A DNA stretch of 64,000 nt from Dulcicalothrix desertica PCC 7102 (GCF_003991905.1 NZ_RSCL01000023.1:95869-159868), one strand, 5' to 3'; positions 43,827-52,966 are shown, numbered from the stretch's first letter. Made by a program: numbers and translations. The notes: a model not told the origin generated them from the sequence alone.

Positions 43827-45470
43827 TTAAAACCTCGATTCATATTGAATTAACGCTCGACTTTCATCATCAAAATTTGTCGAACCTCGTAAAATAATTT
43901 GGTCGTTAATACGGTAAAGAGCGTTATATCTGAAAGATTCATTTGTCGCAAAAACTCGTGATAAAGAAACATAAAAATCTTCAGAAACATCAAACATCCT
44001 CTTAGGCGCCTGCACTTGTGCTACTGTTTGCAAATTGCCAGGAGTACCAGAAATTTTGGCAGTTGCTAAGACGTTGTTAATATTTATATTATTAGGTAAA
44101 GAAAAATTATAGGTTTGTGCTAAGGTATCTCCTGGTATATTTTCGGCTTGGAAATTTAAAGTAATCTGTCTTTGATTTCCTAAGCCAATTTGACCACTAC
44201 CTGTAATTTGCCCGCCGATAACAGGAGCAGCTTGAATTTGCGTTAAAGTCAACTCTTGAGGAGTAAGTTGGAAGCGACTGCTGATATTTTTAAGGTTAAT
44301 ACTATCTATTTGAGCAGTTTTTATTGTACTAATATTTCCAGTCAAAACTGGTTTTTGCAGCGCTCCTTTGACTTGTAGATTTGCTTGTAATTCTCCAGAT
44401 GTTGCAAACGGTAAATTTACATTTAATGTATTTAACAAGTTTTTCGCACTAACAGCTTGTACTTGAGCAGAAAGGTTGTAACCTGTTTGTGTATTAATTG
44501 TACCTTTGGCTTTGACTGGAATATTACCATAGCGTCCGGTTACATTTTCAAATACAATATTATTTCCTTGGAATTGTAATTGTCCTGTAGTATTAATAAA
44601 TTTCCTGGGCAGGTTGGCAACTTGGACAGTAACTTTATTTGCTGTAACTGTTCCTGCAAAAGTAGTTTTCGGCGCCATTTGTTGCAAATTCACAGTTAAA
44701 TTACCATCCACTCGACCTGCTTGGAGGTCAACAGGTAACTCTAATAAGCGAGAAATATCATCCGCAAATAAATTCGTCGCCTTAATTTTGAGGTTTGTAT
44801 GTTGTGCTTTGAGCCGCGTTTCTCCAGCAATCTTTAAATTTCCACCACTTACAGGTTGAGCATTGATATCAAAATTAATTCGCTGATTTTGTTCTAGAAG
44901 GCTTGCAATACCATTCACCTGTTTAAACCCAACCAAAGTTTTAGCTTTACTAGGTTGAGGGTTATCTTGAGGAAATGGCACCAAAACTACATCCGCATTG
45001 GTAACTTTAATCGTTTCCAATTCGATTTTGAACAAATCTCCCCCTTCAGACGGTCTGTCTTGAATTGTTGTGTCCACCCAACGCCCATTTTTATCTTGTT
45101 CGATGTAAACATTTGGCTGGACTAAGGTGACATTAAGTTCCAAAGTTCGATTGAAAAGTATTTCCAACGGTTCAAAATCCACTTTCACTGCTTTTGCTGC
45201 TAAACGGTCTGAGTCAGTTGGCGTTGCAGGAATACTGGAGGCGCCAAACCGTAAGCTGTTGAGAGAAAAACGTTCGACTTCTCCTAATTCAACAGGGCGC
45301 CCAAGCAACTGTTGAAGATTTCTTTCAACTAACGGTGTTAATCGTTGCTGGATAAAAACCCAAACCCACCAACTACCTCCAATAATTCCCACAAGTAAAA
45401 TTGCACCGAACACAAGACTAGTGCGACTTAATAACAACAGCCAAAAATGTCGATTAGGAACGCGGCTCAT
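43827..45470 (-). CDS. Internally shortened TamB-like protein
   Basis: TamB spans the periplasm and helps transport lipids or insert outer-membrane proteins; cyanobacterial versions are usually well over 1,000 residues. This one has 547: a membrane anchor (LLVGIIGGSWWVWVFI), an intact N-terminal AsmA-like part with repeated beta strands, then at about residue 490 the typical extreme C-terminus (VSLSRVFATNESFRYNALYRINDQIILRGSTNF...QYESRF). The frame is kept. A GGCGCC at 44004-44009 (codons QAPKR) marks the apparent junction. It may be a functional mini-protein or a decaying gene. Confidence 0.85.
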   Translation of the reverse strand: MSRVPNRHFWLLLLSRTSLVFGAILLVGIIGGSWWVWVFIQQRLTPLVERNLQQLLGRPVELGEVERFSLNSLRFGASSIPATPTDSDRLAAKAVKVDFEPLEILFNRTLELNVTLVQPNVYIEQDKNGRWVDTTIQDRPSEGGDLFKIELETIKVTNADVVLVPFPQDNPQPSKAKTLVGFKQVNGIASLLEQNQRINFDINAQPVSGGNLKIAGETRLKAQHTNLKIKATNLFADDISRLLELPVDLQAGRVDGNLTVNLQQMAPKTTFAGTVTANKVTVQVANLPRKFINTTGQLQFQGNNIVFENVTGRYGNIPVKAKGTINTQTGYNLSAQVQAVSAKNLLNTLNVNLPFATSGELQANLQVKGALQKPVLTGNISTIKTAQIDSINLKNISSRFQLTPQELTLTQIQAAPVIGGQITGSGQIGLGNQRQITLNFQAENIPGDTLAQTYNFSLPNNININNVLATAKISGTPGNLQTVAQVQAPKRMFDVSEDFYVSLSRVFATNESFRYNALYRINDQIILRGSTNFDDESRALIQYESRF

Positions 45471-45522
45471 TTTTTTGACAAAAGAATTATGGTGTTACGG
45501 TGTTAGTCTGTGCCTGTTGCAG

Positions 45523-46734
45523 TTACTGGCGTAGGGTAAGATTGGGTGGTATTAGCACCGTGTTAATTGCGTGAATAACACCATTACTTGCTTGAATATT
45601 CGGTTGAACGACTTGAGCATTATTGACACTAATTTGATTGGCGCCTGTATTTACTTGAATATTTACAGGGTTATCGCCAAGCGTTTTGATTTCACCAGAT
45701 GAAAGTTCATTTGCAGTTAATTGTTTCAAAACTACGTGATATCTCAAAATACGAATCAGCGTTTCTCGGTTTTCTGGTAGCTGTAACTGTCGTAAAGTTT
45801 CCGGTGATAATGTAGCAAAAGCTTGGTCTGTAGGAGCAAAAATTGTAAACGAGCCAGGAGTTTCTAAAATACCAGCAAGACCAGAGGTTTTTAATAATGA
45901 AGTAAAAGTTGTGAATGAATTATTCGACGCGGTAACTGAAAAAACGTTATTCGCAGCTTGAGTACCACCAATCGTGCCAACAATATAATTCGCTGCTGGA
46001 ACATTACTCGCTAAAGGCTGTAATTTTCCTTGTCTGACTAACGCTTGATACAAATGTGCTGCTGCTTCTGCACGAGTTAGAGGTTGTAAAGGATTAAGTT
46101 GTCGCACTTCTGGATAGTTGACAATTAGATTTGCTCTAGTTGCAGCCGCGACTTGCGAAGCTGCATAATTAGGAATAGCGTTCACATCAGTATAATAGCT
46201 AGCGAGACTTGCAGTATCATTTGCCGTCAAATTCAAGCCATTCGTTAATGCTACAATTGCTTGAACTTTAGGAATTTGCTGATTAGGAAAAAAGAAATTC
46301 CCAGGATACCCAGACATAAATCCAGTTTCATAAGCTTCTTGAATTGCAGAAATAGCCCAGTAGTCAGCAGGTACATCTCTAAATCCTCCTGTACTTAACT
46401 GCCGAACCGAATTTTGATTAAAAGCTTTTTGAATCATAGCTGCAAATTCAGCACGACTTACAGGTTGTTCGGGTCTAAAAGTGCCATTAGGAAAACCTGT
46501 AATTATATTTCTCTCGGTTAAAGCAGAAATAAATGGACGTGCCCAATAATCTGTTTTAACGTCAGAGAAATAACGCGCGATAGCTATATTTTTGCTTGGG
46601 TTTGCACTTGGAATGACTTGAGCTTTAGCTGGTTGATTAATAATTGTGGAAACGGCAGTAGTTGTTACTGCTCCAAAAACTCCAAAAGCGAAGAATGTAG
46701 ATTTTAATCTAGACCAATTTAAAGAACTACGCAT
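45523..46734 (-). CDS. SLH-domain and fasciclin protein
   Basis: 403 residues. A signal peptide is followed by SLH domains near 53 (FSDVKTDYWARPFISALTERNIITGFPNG) and 115 (FRDVPADYWAISAIQEAYETGFMSGYPGN), then a third near 185-235. A fasciclin (FAS1) domain fills about 265-400 (SLLKTSGLAGILETPGSFTIFAPTDQAF...HAINTVLIP). SLH anchors to the wall and FAS1 mediates adhesion. It shares its SLH plan with the protein at 22509. A double TCCAC element lies 299 bp upstream. Confidence 0.9.
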   Translation of the reverse strand: MRSSLNWSRLKSTFFAFGVFGAVTTTAVSTIINQPAKAQVIPSANPSKNIAIARYFSDVKTDYWARPFISALTERNIITGFPNGTFRPEQPVSRAEFAAMIQKAFNQNSVRQLSTGGFRDVPADYWAISAIQEAYETGFMSGYPGNFFFPNQQIPKVQAIVALTNGLNLTANDTASLASYYTDVNAIPNYAASQVAAATRANLIVNYPEVRQLNPLQPLTRAEAAAHLYQALVRQGKLQPLASNVPAANYIVGTIGGTQAANNVFSVTASNNSFTTFTSLLKTSGLAGILETPGSFTIFAPTDQAFATLSPETLRQLQLPENRETLIRILRYHVVLKQLTANELSSGEIKTLGDNPVNIQVNTGANQISVNNAQVVQPNIQASNGVIHAINTVLIPPNLTLRQ

Positions 46735-46935
46735 GATAAATTCCTTGTAAAAAATTTGAATAATTGGTATGTATAAACTAAAAACTATTAAGCAATAAAT
46801 ACGCTCGTCATATACAATAGAAACATCTCAATTGTTTATGAGCATATCAGAGTGAACTATATACAAAGCTTATTAAGTGCTTAAAATGAAGCAAATTTCA
46901 GGTTCGAGAAGTACAAACCTAATATAAAAAATCCC

Positions 46936-46963
46936 GTAGAGACTAAACATGTTTAGCCTCTAC
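46936..46963. repeat. GTAGAGAC-family palindrome
   Basis: GTAGAGACTAAACA and TGTTTAGCCTCTAC face each other with one mismatch. It lies between the TCCAC element and the SLH-fasciclin gene. Confidence 0.75.
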
Positions 46964-47033
46964 AATAAACGATAAACTGTAAACTATGAACACGCAATAT
47001 GCTGTATGTCTAATCATAGTTTAAATATCAATT

Positions 47034-47052
47034 GTGGAAAACTCGTGGATAA
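47034..47052 (-). promoter_or_regulatory. Double TCCAC element upstream of SLH-fasciclin gene
   Basis: Minus strand: TTATCCACGAGTTTTCCAC, identical to the 25690 and 62998 copies. It reads toward the gene starting at 46734, 299 bp away, with a 28-bp palindrome inserted between. Confidence 0.6.
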
Positions 47053-47199
47053 ATTGACTATATTTACTTAAAAAACATGTTTAATAATATATATCTTTTG
47101 GCATAAAAGGTTTTAACCTAAGATGGATGCCAATGAATAAAAATTTTATTATGAATTATATTTATTAATAGTTAATTATATCTAAAAGTCAAATATATA

Positions 47200-47238
47200 G
47201 GACTTACGCACAGAAACCAGGTTTCTGTGCGTAAGTCC
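47200..47238. repeat. 39-bp perfect palindrome
   Basis: Two 19-bp arms (GGACTTACGCACAGAAACC and its complement) around a single A. It lies 5 bp beyond the stop of the BON-like gene, where it could end transcription, and a decayed half copy occurs near 26936. Confidence 0.85.
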
Positions 47239-47243
47239 ATTTA

Positions 47244-47651
47244 TTAACTTGCTTGAATTATCACTTGTGAAGTTTCCACAGCTTTGGTACCATCTACCTT
47301 GCTAGCCACATCTATCATGTGGTCGAGAATAGACTGATTGGGTACTGAGCCTTTAAGGATGATTGTACAATCATCTTGGAAGATTTCTAAAGTTTCAACA
47401 TCCTCAATATCTGGATTTTTATCAAAAGCAGCAGCTACTCGCTTTGCTAAACCATTGGCATCGTACTCACCCTCAAGCCCCATATTTTTCGGCAAGACTG
47501 GAGGTTGACGCATTCCTGCCTTTTCACGTAATTCCCAGTCATATTCGCCCGTTAGTCCAGGACTCATAGATTCCTCAACAGCGCTTTTGTTTTTAGTACT
47601 TTCGTCCAGAGTTTCTTGTAAATTTCCAAACTGTCTCTTTAACCAACTCAT
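47244..47651 (-). CDS. BON-like domain protein
   Basis: 135 residues. The C-terminal 70 residues (LAKRVAAAFDKNPDIEDVETLEIFQDDCTIILKGSVPNQSILDHMIDVASKVDGTKAVETSQV) have the alternating pattern of a BON domain, which binds lipid membranes or other envelope parts. The N-terminal half (WLKRQFGNLQETLDES...GLTGEYDWELREKAGMRQPPVLP) is charged and unfamiliar. No signal peptide. The ATG follows a GGAGAAA ribosome binding site. A role in osmotic stress is common for BON proteins. Confidence 0.8.
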   Translation of the reverse strand: MSWLKRQFGNLQETLDESTKNKSAVEESMSPGLTGEYDWELREKAGMRQPPVLPKNMGLEGEYDANGLAKRVAAAFDKNPDIEDVETLEIFQDDCTIILKGSVPNQSILDHMIDVASKVDGTKAVETSQVIIQAS

Positions 47652-47949
47652 ACATTTTTCTCCTCAGTTTAATCTCTAATCTTTTATCAATAAAATTATT
47701 ATTAATATTTTTTGATTTTTTTAAGTATGCTTTCAGTATAAATTTTGAATTAAGTTCTACTCTTAATTTATTCCATATATATTTTAATTATTGATGTTTT
47801 ATGAAACATCTATCAGAAGAAAGAGTAAAGTTCTTATGTTCGCAAAAACATTGTTTCTTTAACTGTATCGCTATAAATACCTTTCCAGATAGATTTAAAT
47901 CTCACTGTTTTTTACTATTATCGGCATTGCTAGTAAGTAAGTAAATGAC

Positions 47950-48966
47950 ATGAATGCAGAGATATCCGCAGTTTGGAATAAGATTCAGGGCATGATTAAC
48001 GGGTTTATTATCCTGCTGCCTAATATCGTGCTAGCATTAATTGTTTTTGCCATTTTCTTTTTCGTTGCTAGGGCAATTAAGCGGTTAGTCAAACGTTTAA
48101 CTCGTAACCGTCGGCAAGCTAGGAATTTGGGATTAGTGCTGGGACGGTTGGCACAGGGTATAACAATTTTGGTGGGTCTATTTGTCGCTCTATCGATTGT
48201 GATTCCGACATTCAAGGCAGGCGATTTGGTACAGCTGCTAGGAATTAGTGGGGTCGCGATTGGTTTTGCTTTCCGCGATATCCTACAAAATTTCTTATCT
48301 GGCATCTTAATTCTTTTAACTGAACCGTTTCAAATTGATGACCAAATTGTGTTTAATAATTTTGAAGGAACGGTAGAAAATATTGAGACCAGGGCAACTA
48401 CAATCAGAACTTATGATGGGCGCCGCATAGTAATTCCCAATTCTCAATTATTTACCAATTCTGTTACCGTCAACACCGCTTTCGATAACCGCCGTCTTGA
48501 ATACGACGTTGGCATTGGTTACGGTGATGATATCGACTTGGCAAAACAGTTAATGCTCGAAGCCATGCATAATGTAGACGAGGTTTTGAAAGACCCGGCG
48601 CCTGATGTGCTAGTGATGGAACTAGCAGAAAGTACTGTCAATATCCGCGCGCGTTGGTGGATTACACCGCCACGACGCATAGATTCTCTTAGATCACGGG
48701 ATAAAGTAATTTCTGCAATCAAGCAAAAGTTGTACGTCGAAAACGGTATAGACTTGCCTTATCCAACCAGACAAATTTTGTTTCACGACCAAACAGAAGA
48801 AACAGATGGAAATCGTTCGCGACAGCGTGAAGGATGGCCAGCAGGTAAAAGTGAAGTTCCAAAACCTCGTCGCATCAGTGATTCGCTGCGGTTGCTCGCT
48901 CAAGTGCGCTCAGAAAATAACAACAACGGTAAAGCAGATTCTCAAACCGTGAATGATGAAATATGA
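47950..48966 (+). CDS. MscS-family mechanosensitive channel (small form)
   Basis: 338 residues. Helices are near 18-42 (GFIILLPNIVLALIVFAIFFFVA), 64-86 and 95-120, the last being the pore helix (LLGISGVAIGFAFRDILQNFLSGILILL). Then come the beta domain (EPFQIDDQIVFNNFEGTVENIETRATTIRTYDGRRIVIPNS) and a charged C-terminal tail. It is shorter than the paralogue at 28686 and lacks its signal peptide. Its TGA overlaps the ATG of the DUF2254 remnant, so the two were once one operon. Confidence 0.94.
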   Translation: MNAEISAVWNKIQGMINGFIILLPNIVLALIVFAIFFFVARAIKRLVKRLTRNRRQARNLGLVLGRLAQGITILVGLFVALSIVIPTFKAGDLVQLLGISGVAIGFAFRDILQNFLSGILILLTEPFQIDDQIVFNNFEGTVENIETRATTIRTYDGRRIVIPNSQLFTNSVTVNTAFDNRRLEYDVGIGYGDDIDLAKQLMLEAMHNVDEVLKDPAPDVLVMELAESTVNIRARWWITPPRRIDSLRSRDKVISAIKQKLYVENGIDLPYPTRQILFHDQTEETDGNRSRQREGWPAGKSEVPKPRRISDSLRLLAQVRSENNNNGKADSQTVNDEI

Positions 48967-49258
48967 AAAACGCCAAGTTAAGTCAGCTTTGGGATTCGCT
49001 CCACTCTAGTTATTGGTTTTTACCATCAATCATGGCAGTGCTGGCTACGATTTTGGCATTTACTCAGATGCAGCAGTAACTATGAGATTATTAGAAGCCA
49101 TAACTCGAATCAGCAGTTACACCGACAATCCTGAATATCAAAGAGTTTTGCGCCATCATGCTGACATGATTTTACAAGATAGTCGTGATGGACTTTCCCA
49201 AGAACAAGACTTAAAAAATGTCCAAAAACGCTATCAAGCATTAATCAAATCTTTATAA
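48963..49258 (+). pseudogene. DUF2254 gene with the centre deleted
   Basis: The ATG overlaps the mscS stop. The first frame gives 38 codons (MKNAKLSQLWDSLHSSYW, FLPSIMAVLATILAFT), typical of the DUF2254 N-terminus with its first membrane helix, then a stop at 49077-49079. In another frame from about 49070 runs AAVTMRLLEAITRISSYTDNPEYQRVLRHHADMI, then LKNVQKRYQALI, typical of the C-terminus. DUF2254 proteins are usually over 400 residues; about 300 or more are missing, and the join changes frame. The product is surely inactive. Confidence 0.75.
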
Positions 49259-49345
49259 GACAGTAGCATAATTAAGAATGTGTATGTTTAAATGAGATTA
49301 ATCAGATTCTAATAGTGCGTAGGTTTTGCTTTTTATAACATAACT

Positions 49346-49426
49346 GATCCCCCCTATCCCCCCTTAATAAGGGGGGAAAAAAACAGAGCTTAAGCCCCCC
49401 TTATTAAGGGGGGTTGGGGGGATTTA
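49346..49426. repeat. Inverted pair of CCCCCCTTATTAAGGGGGG repeats
   Basis: Palindromes at 49358-49376 and 49395-49413, each with an outer TCCCCCC or GGGGGGA flank, lie head to head. The same unit is found at 14461-14491. They separate convergent genes and probably end both transcripts. Confidence 0.8.
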
Positions 49427-49455
49427 ATTTGTTACCCTTTTATCTTAAGTTACTA

Positions 49456-50550
49456 TTATTTTTCAACATCTAAATTCGATTTGCTATTTGCTGTAGTCAA
49501 GACTTTCTGTCTACCATTATATATTTTGTTGCGCTGCCAGTTGTTAAGTACATCTTTGACCAAAAGTTCTTGTATCCAAATTTGCAATACAATTACCAAC
49601 GGAACAGCCAGGAACACACCTAAGAATCCAAAAAATTTACCAAATATGACCACCGCTACCAAAGTAACTGCTGGCTGTAAAGATGCCTGACTTTTCATTA
49701 CCAAAGGCACTAAAATTAAACTTTCAACCTGCTGAATTCCAAAATATAAAGCAACAACTGCGGCTGCTTTCCAAGGCGCCTCACTTAATGCTAATATAGT
49801 TGGTGGAATAACACTCAAGGTTGGCCCAACATTTGGAATAAACTCTAATATTCCCGCTAGCAACGCATTTACTAATGGTAATGGCACCTTTAAAAAGAAT
49901 AATCCAATATAGCTTAAAACTCCAATAACTGCCATCGTTAATAGTGTACCTTTGAACCAGCCAGTCAAAGAAGCTGTACATTTATTGAGAATTTCATCTA
50001 TTCTCTGACGGTAAAAGGCAGGAAATAGAAGTATAAACCCTTGTCGATATGGTGATGGATTTGCTAAAAGCATTATACTAAGAGCAATAAATAGCAATAT
50101 ACCTAAAGCAATAGAAAGTGAGCTACTAACTAGTAAGAAAAAGTTGTTAATAAGTTGATTTAGCCAAGTTTGTAAACCTTGAGTTAAATATCTTAGTCCA
50201 CGAATATTTTCTAACAGTTGCTCTGGAATAACACCTTGTAGCCAATTATTCCAAGTACGCAATCGTTCTAATGCCATTGGCATGATGTTACCAAATTGCT
50301 GTAATTGGTCAACGATACGTGGTACAATTAATGCGAAAAAGCTAAGTAAAATCACAAGTACAAGAATAACTGATACACCAATAGCAATGCCTCGCTTTAT
50401 ACGAAATTTTTGCAATATTTGCACAAGCTGATTGAGAACTGTCGCCAAAACTATTGCCGCAAATATAACCAAAACTATTTGCCGAATTTGCCATATTATG
50501 TAAAGAGATATGACAAGAGCGAGAAAGCCTGTTAGTTGCCCAAAGCGCAC
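49456..50550 (-). CDS. AI-2E/PerM-family membrane transporter
   Basis: 364 residues with eight membrane helices. The conserved late region FKGTLLTMAVIGVLSYIGLFFLKVPLPLVNALLAGILEFIPNVGPTLSVIPPTILAL is clear. The start is a GTG at 50550, chosen because GGAGGG lies just before it. Some relatives export signalling molecules, others are Na+/H+ antiporters; the substrate here cannot be read from sequence. It stands alone, with repeats at its 3' side. Confidence 0.92.
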   Translation of the reverse strand: MRFGQLTGFLALVISLYIIWQIRQIVLVIFAAIVLATVLNQLVQILQKFRIKRGIAIGVSVILVLVILLSFFALIVPRIVDQLQQFGNIMPMALERLRTWNNWLQGVIPEQLLENIRGLRYLTQGLQTWLNQLINNFFLLVSSSLSIALGILLFIALSIMLLANPSPYRQGFILLFPAFYRQRIDEILNKCTASLTGWFKGTLLTMAVIGVLSYIGLFFLKVPLPLVNALLAGILEFIPNVGPTLSVIPPTILALSEAPWKAAAVVALYFGIQQVESLILVPLVMKSQASLQPAVTLVAVVIFGKFFGFLGVFLAVPLVIVLQIWIQELLVKDVLNNWQRNKIYNGRQKVLTTANSKSNLDVEK

Positions 50551-50709
50551 AATGCACCCTCCACCTGTTTTTTATATTTAATAACTTTAATTATTTAAAA
50601 TTAGCTGCACTATAATTGTAAAAAAGCCTCTGAAAGAAGGATTATTGGCAAAATTATTATCTCTATCTTTTGATATAGGTAAGAGCTACTGTGTCGGTTA
50701 TGGCTGTAG

Positions 50710-50740
50710 TAGGTTGGGTTCCGTTCCTCCACCCAACCTA
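50710..50740. repeat. TAGGTTGGGT...ACCCAACCTA hairpin repeat
   Basis: A 10-bp perfect inverted repeat with 11-base loop. It matches the hairpin at 14526-14552 in both arms. It lies upstream of the DUF389 gene. Confidence 0.7.
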
Positions 50741-50833
50741 CAGTTAAAATTGCTTTTGTTGATAACAAATATATCTCTGGCTAGAGACATAGTTTGCCTG
50801 CAATACGACATGGTTAGCAGCAGGAGGATTAAT

Positions 50834-52111
50834 ATGCGTCAACTTATTATTCAAGTACCGCGCGGACAAGGGAAAGAAGTTCTTGAGATTGCGAAGTCAC
50901 TTGACGGTACAAACCTTGCTCAGTTTGAGGCAATGGGTAGTGAGGATTTAATCGACTTAGTGCTAGTTCATATTTCTAATCGCCAAGTTGAAAAGTTATT
51001 AACGAAACTCGAAGACATAAATAAAGTACATATTACATTACTACCAACTGGTATAATTGCATTACGCCCTCCAGCATCTCAAGCCCCAGAACAGGTTAAA
51101 AATGTAGAGGAACGTAGCCCGCTGGAAATTTTTCTAGGTGGATTACAAAGCATTGGTTCTTGGAAGGGATTTCTGGGATATGCGGCAGCTGCTGGTTTCG
51201 TTGTTTGGATTGGTTTATATACCAACACCACTTACTTGCTAACTGCAGCGATGCTAATTGCACCATTTGCTGGTCCGGCAATGAATGTTGCAATTGCTAC
51301 TGCTAGGGGAGATAAGCAACTTCTCTGGCGCAGTATTCTGCGTTATTTTTCTGCACTCGGAGTTACCATTGCCGTTACCGCAATCCTGAGTTTAATTTTG
51401 CAACAAGATATCGCCACTAGCTCAATGATTGATACAAGCCAGATTTCTTCTGTTGCGGTGTTGATCCCTTTAGCAGCAGGAGCAGCAGGCGCCTTAAATT
51501 TAGTTCAATCAGAACGAAGTAGTTTGGTATCTGGAGCCGCAACAGGAATGTTAGTTGCTGCATCGTTGGCGCCACCTGCGGGAATTGTAGGTATGGCAGG
51601 CGCCATCGGTAGGTGGGATATGGTAATAAGCGGGTTGTTTCTGCTGTTATTACAATTGGTGGGAATTAATTTTACTGCCGCTTTGGTATTTCGATTTTAT
51701 GGGTTGTCATCACAAGGAGTGCGCTACAAAAGAGGAAAACGTTGGTTGTTTCCTGTGACATTAGCATTAACTGTTGCAGTGCTGGTTAGTTTATTAACTT
51801 GGCAATTTGCCCAAACCCCGAATTTACAACGTTCGACTCTGGCTCAAAGAGCGAACGCAGAAGTTCAAAAAGTTGTGAGTCAAAATGCTTCAGTTGATTT
51901 AGTAGAAGCAAACGTTCGATTTACTGGTACTAATATTAAAGGTCAAAATACATTACTTTCTGTTGTTTATGTTCAACCACGACAAGGAGTTAGCGTATCA
52001 AAAGAGGAAATTAGCTCTCGTTTAAAGCGAGAAATTCAAACTCGTCTACAACAACAAAACTTAAATATCACACCTTTGGTCGATGTCAACGTTCTAGAGC
52101 CGACAAAGTAA
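50834..52111 (+). CDS. DUF389 membrane protein
   Basis: 425 residues from the ATG at 50834, which has AGGAGG just before it. A soluble N-terminal domain of about 85 residues (RQLIIQVPRGQGKEVLEIAKSLDGTN) is followed by helices in the DUF389 core (AAMLIAPFAGPAMNVAIATARGD, LASLAPPAGIVGMAGAI), then a C-terminal periplasmic domain (QRANAEVQKVVSQNASVDLVEANVRFTG). The family is uncharacterised. An ion channel gene follows 11 bp after its stop, so the two form an operon. Confidence 0.88.
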   Translation: MRQLIIQVPRGQGKEVLEIAKSLDGTNLAQFEAMGSEDLIDLVLVHISNRQVEKLLTKLEDINKVHITLLPTGIIALRPPASQAPEQVKNVEERSPLEIFLGGLQSIGSWKGFLGYAAAAGFVVWIGLYTNTTYLLTAAMLIAPFAGPAMNVAIATARGDKQLLWRSILRYFSALGVTIAVTAILSLILQQDIATSSMIDTSQISSVAVLIPLAAGAAGALNLVQSERSSLVSGAATGMLVAASLAPPAGIVGMAGAIGRWDMVISGLFLLLLQLVGINFTAALVFRFYGLSSQGVRYKRGKRWLFPVTLALTVAVLVSLLTWQFAQTPNLQRSTLAQRANAEVQKVVSQNASVDLVEANVRFTGTNIKGQNTLLSVVYVQPRQGVSVSKEEISSRLKREIQTRLQQQNLNITPLVDVNVLEPTK

Positions 52112-52122
52112 AATAGTTAGCT

Positions 52123-52944
52123 ATGAGAAATCTAAATCCGTCTGACAAACAAGCTTTGGAACAAGAGCGCAATCAAATACTCCAACTGTTAGAAGATTGG
52201 CTAGAAACCCCAATGCTAGTACTTGCCTTTGTATGGTTGGGGTTATTTATTATTGAGCTAATTTGGGGAGTCTCTCCACTCTTAGACATCGCCAGCAATA
52301 CAATATGGATAATTTTTATACTTGATTTTATAGTTAAATTTGCCGTTGCTCCCCATAAACGTTTTTATCTTCAGCGTAATTGGTTGACCGCAATTTCTTT
52401 ATTGTTACCAGCCCTGAGAACTTTACGTATAGTACGATTTGTGAAAGTACTACGAACAGCGCGCGCTGTTCGAGGATTACAACTGTTGCGTGTGTTCACT
52501 CGTGCAAACCAAGGAATGCGGGCATTAGGCGCCAGTTTTAACCGTCGTGGTTTTGGTTATATAGTGGTGTTAACAGTGATTGTAACGCTTGTTGGAGCAG
52601 CAGGAATGTATACATTTGAACGCGGACTTCCTGACGGTTCTGGATTGAACAATTACGGTGCAGCTTTATGGTGGACAGCAATGTTGGTAACAACTATGGG
52701 TTCGGAATACTGGCCCAAAACACTTGAAGGTCGGGTTCTATGCTTTATACTGGCGCTGTACGCTTCTGCTGTTTTTGGCTACCTTACAGCTACCCTTGCT
52801 ACATTTTTCATTGGTCGAGATGCAGATGATGACCAAGCTGAGTTAGCAGGAGCTAAATCGATTACACAACTGCATGATGAAATTACTGCTTTGCGCGGTG
52901 AAATTCAAGAATTATTACGGCAGAATTCTAATGATTGTTTATAG
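52123..52944 (+). CDS. Voltage-gated-like ion channel with unusual filter
   Basis: 273 residues with six membrane helices and a pore loop. S4 has regularly spaced arginines (LRTLRIVRFVKVLRTARAVRGLQLLRVF, near 105-135). The pore helix ALWWTAMLVTTMGSEYWPKT (near 186-205) replaces the potassium signature TVGYG with TTMGSEYW. A coiled coil (ITQLHDEITALRGEIQELLRQN) at the C-terminus would form the tetramer. So this is probably a cation channel whose ion is not potassium alone, or a filter variant. It is coupled to the DUF389 gene. Confidence 0.85.
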   Translation: MRNLNPSDKQALEQERNQILQLLEDWLETPMLVLAFVWLGLFIIELIWGVSPLLDIASNTIWIIFILDFIVKFAVAPHKRFYLQRNWLTAISLLLPALRTLRIVRFVKVLRTARAVRGLQLLRVFTRANQGMRALGASFNRRGFGYIVVLTVIVTLVGAAGMYTFERGLPDGSGLNNYGAALWWTAMLVTTMGSEYWPKTLEGRVLCFILALYASAVFGYLTATLATFFIGRDADDDQAELAGAKSITQLHDEITALRGEIQELLRQNSNDCL

Positions 52945-52947
52945 TAA

Positions 52948-52966
52948 AATTCCACTAGTTTTCCAC
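52948..52966 (+). promoter_or_regulatory. Double TCCAC element upstream of hypothetical gene
   Basis: AATTCCACTAGTTTTCCAC, reads toward the gene at 53099, 132 bp away. Confidence 0.65.

Larger units (their letters stand above)
46735..47243. other. Intergenic region with three repeats
   Basis: About 510 bp. It holds a TGTAGAGAC-family palindrome (46936), a double TCCAC element (47034) and a 39-bp palindrome (47200). No gene is seen. Confidence 0.6.
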
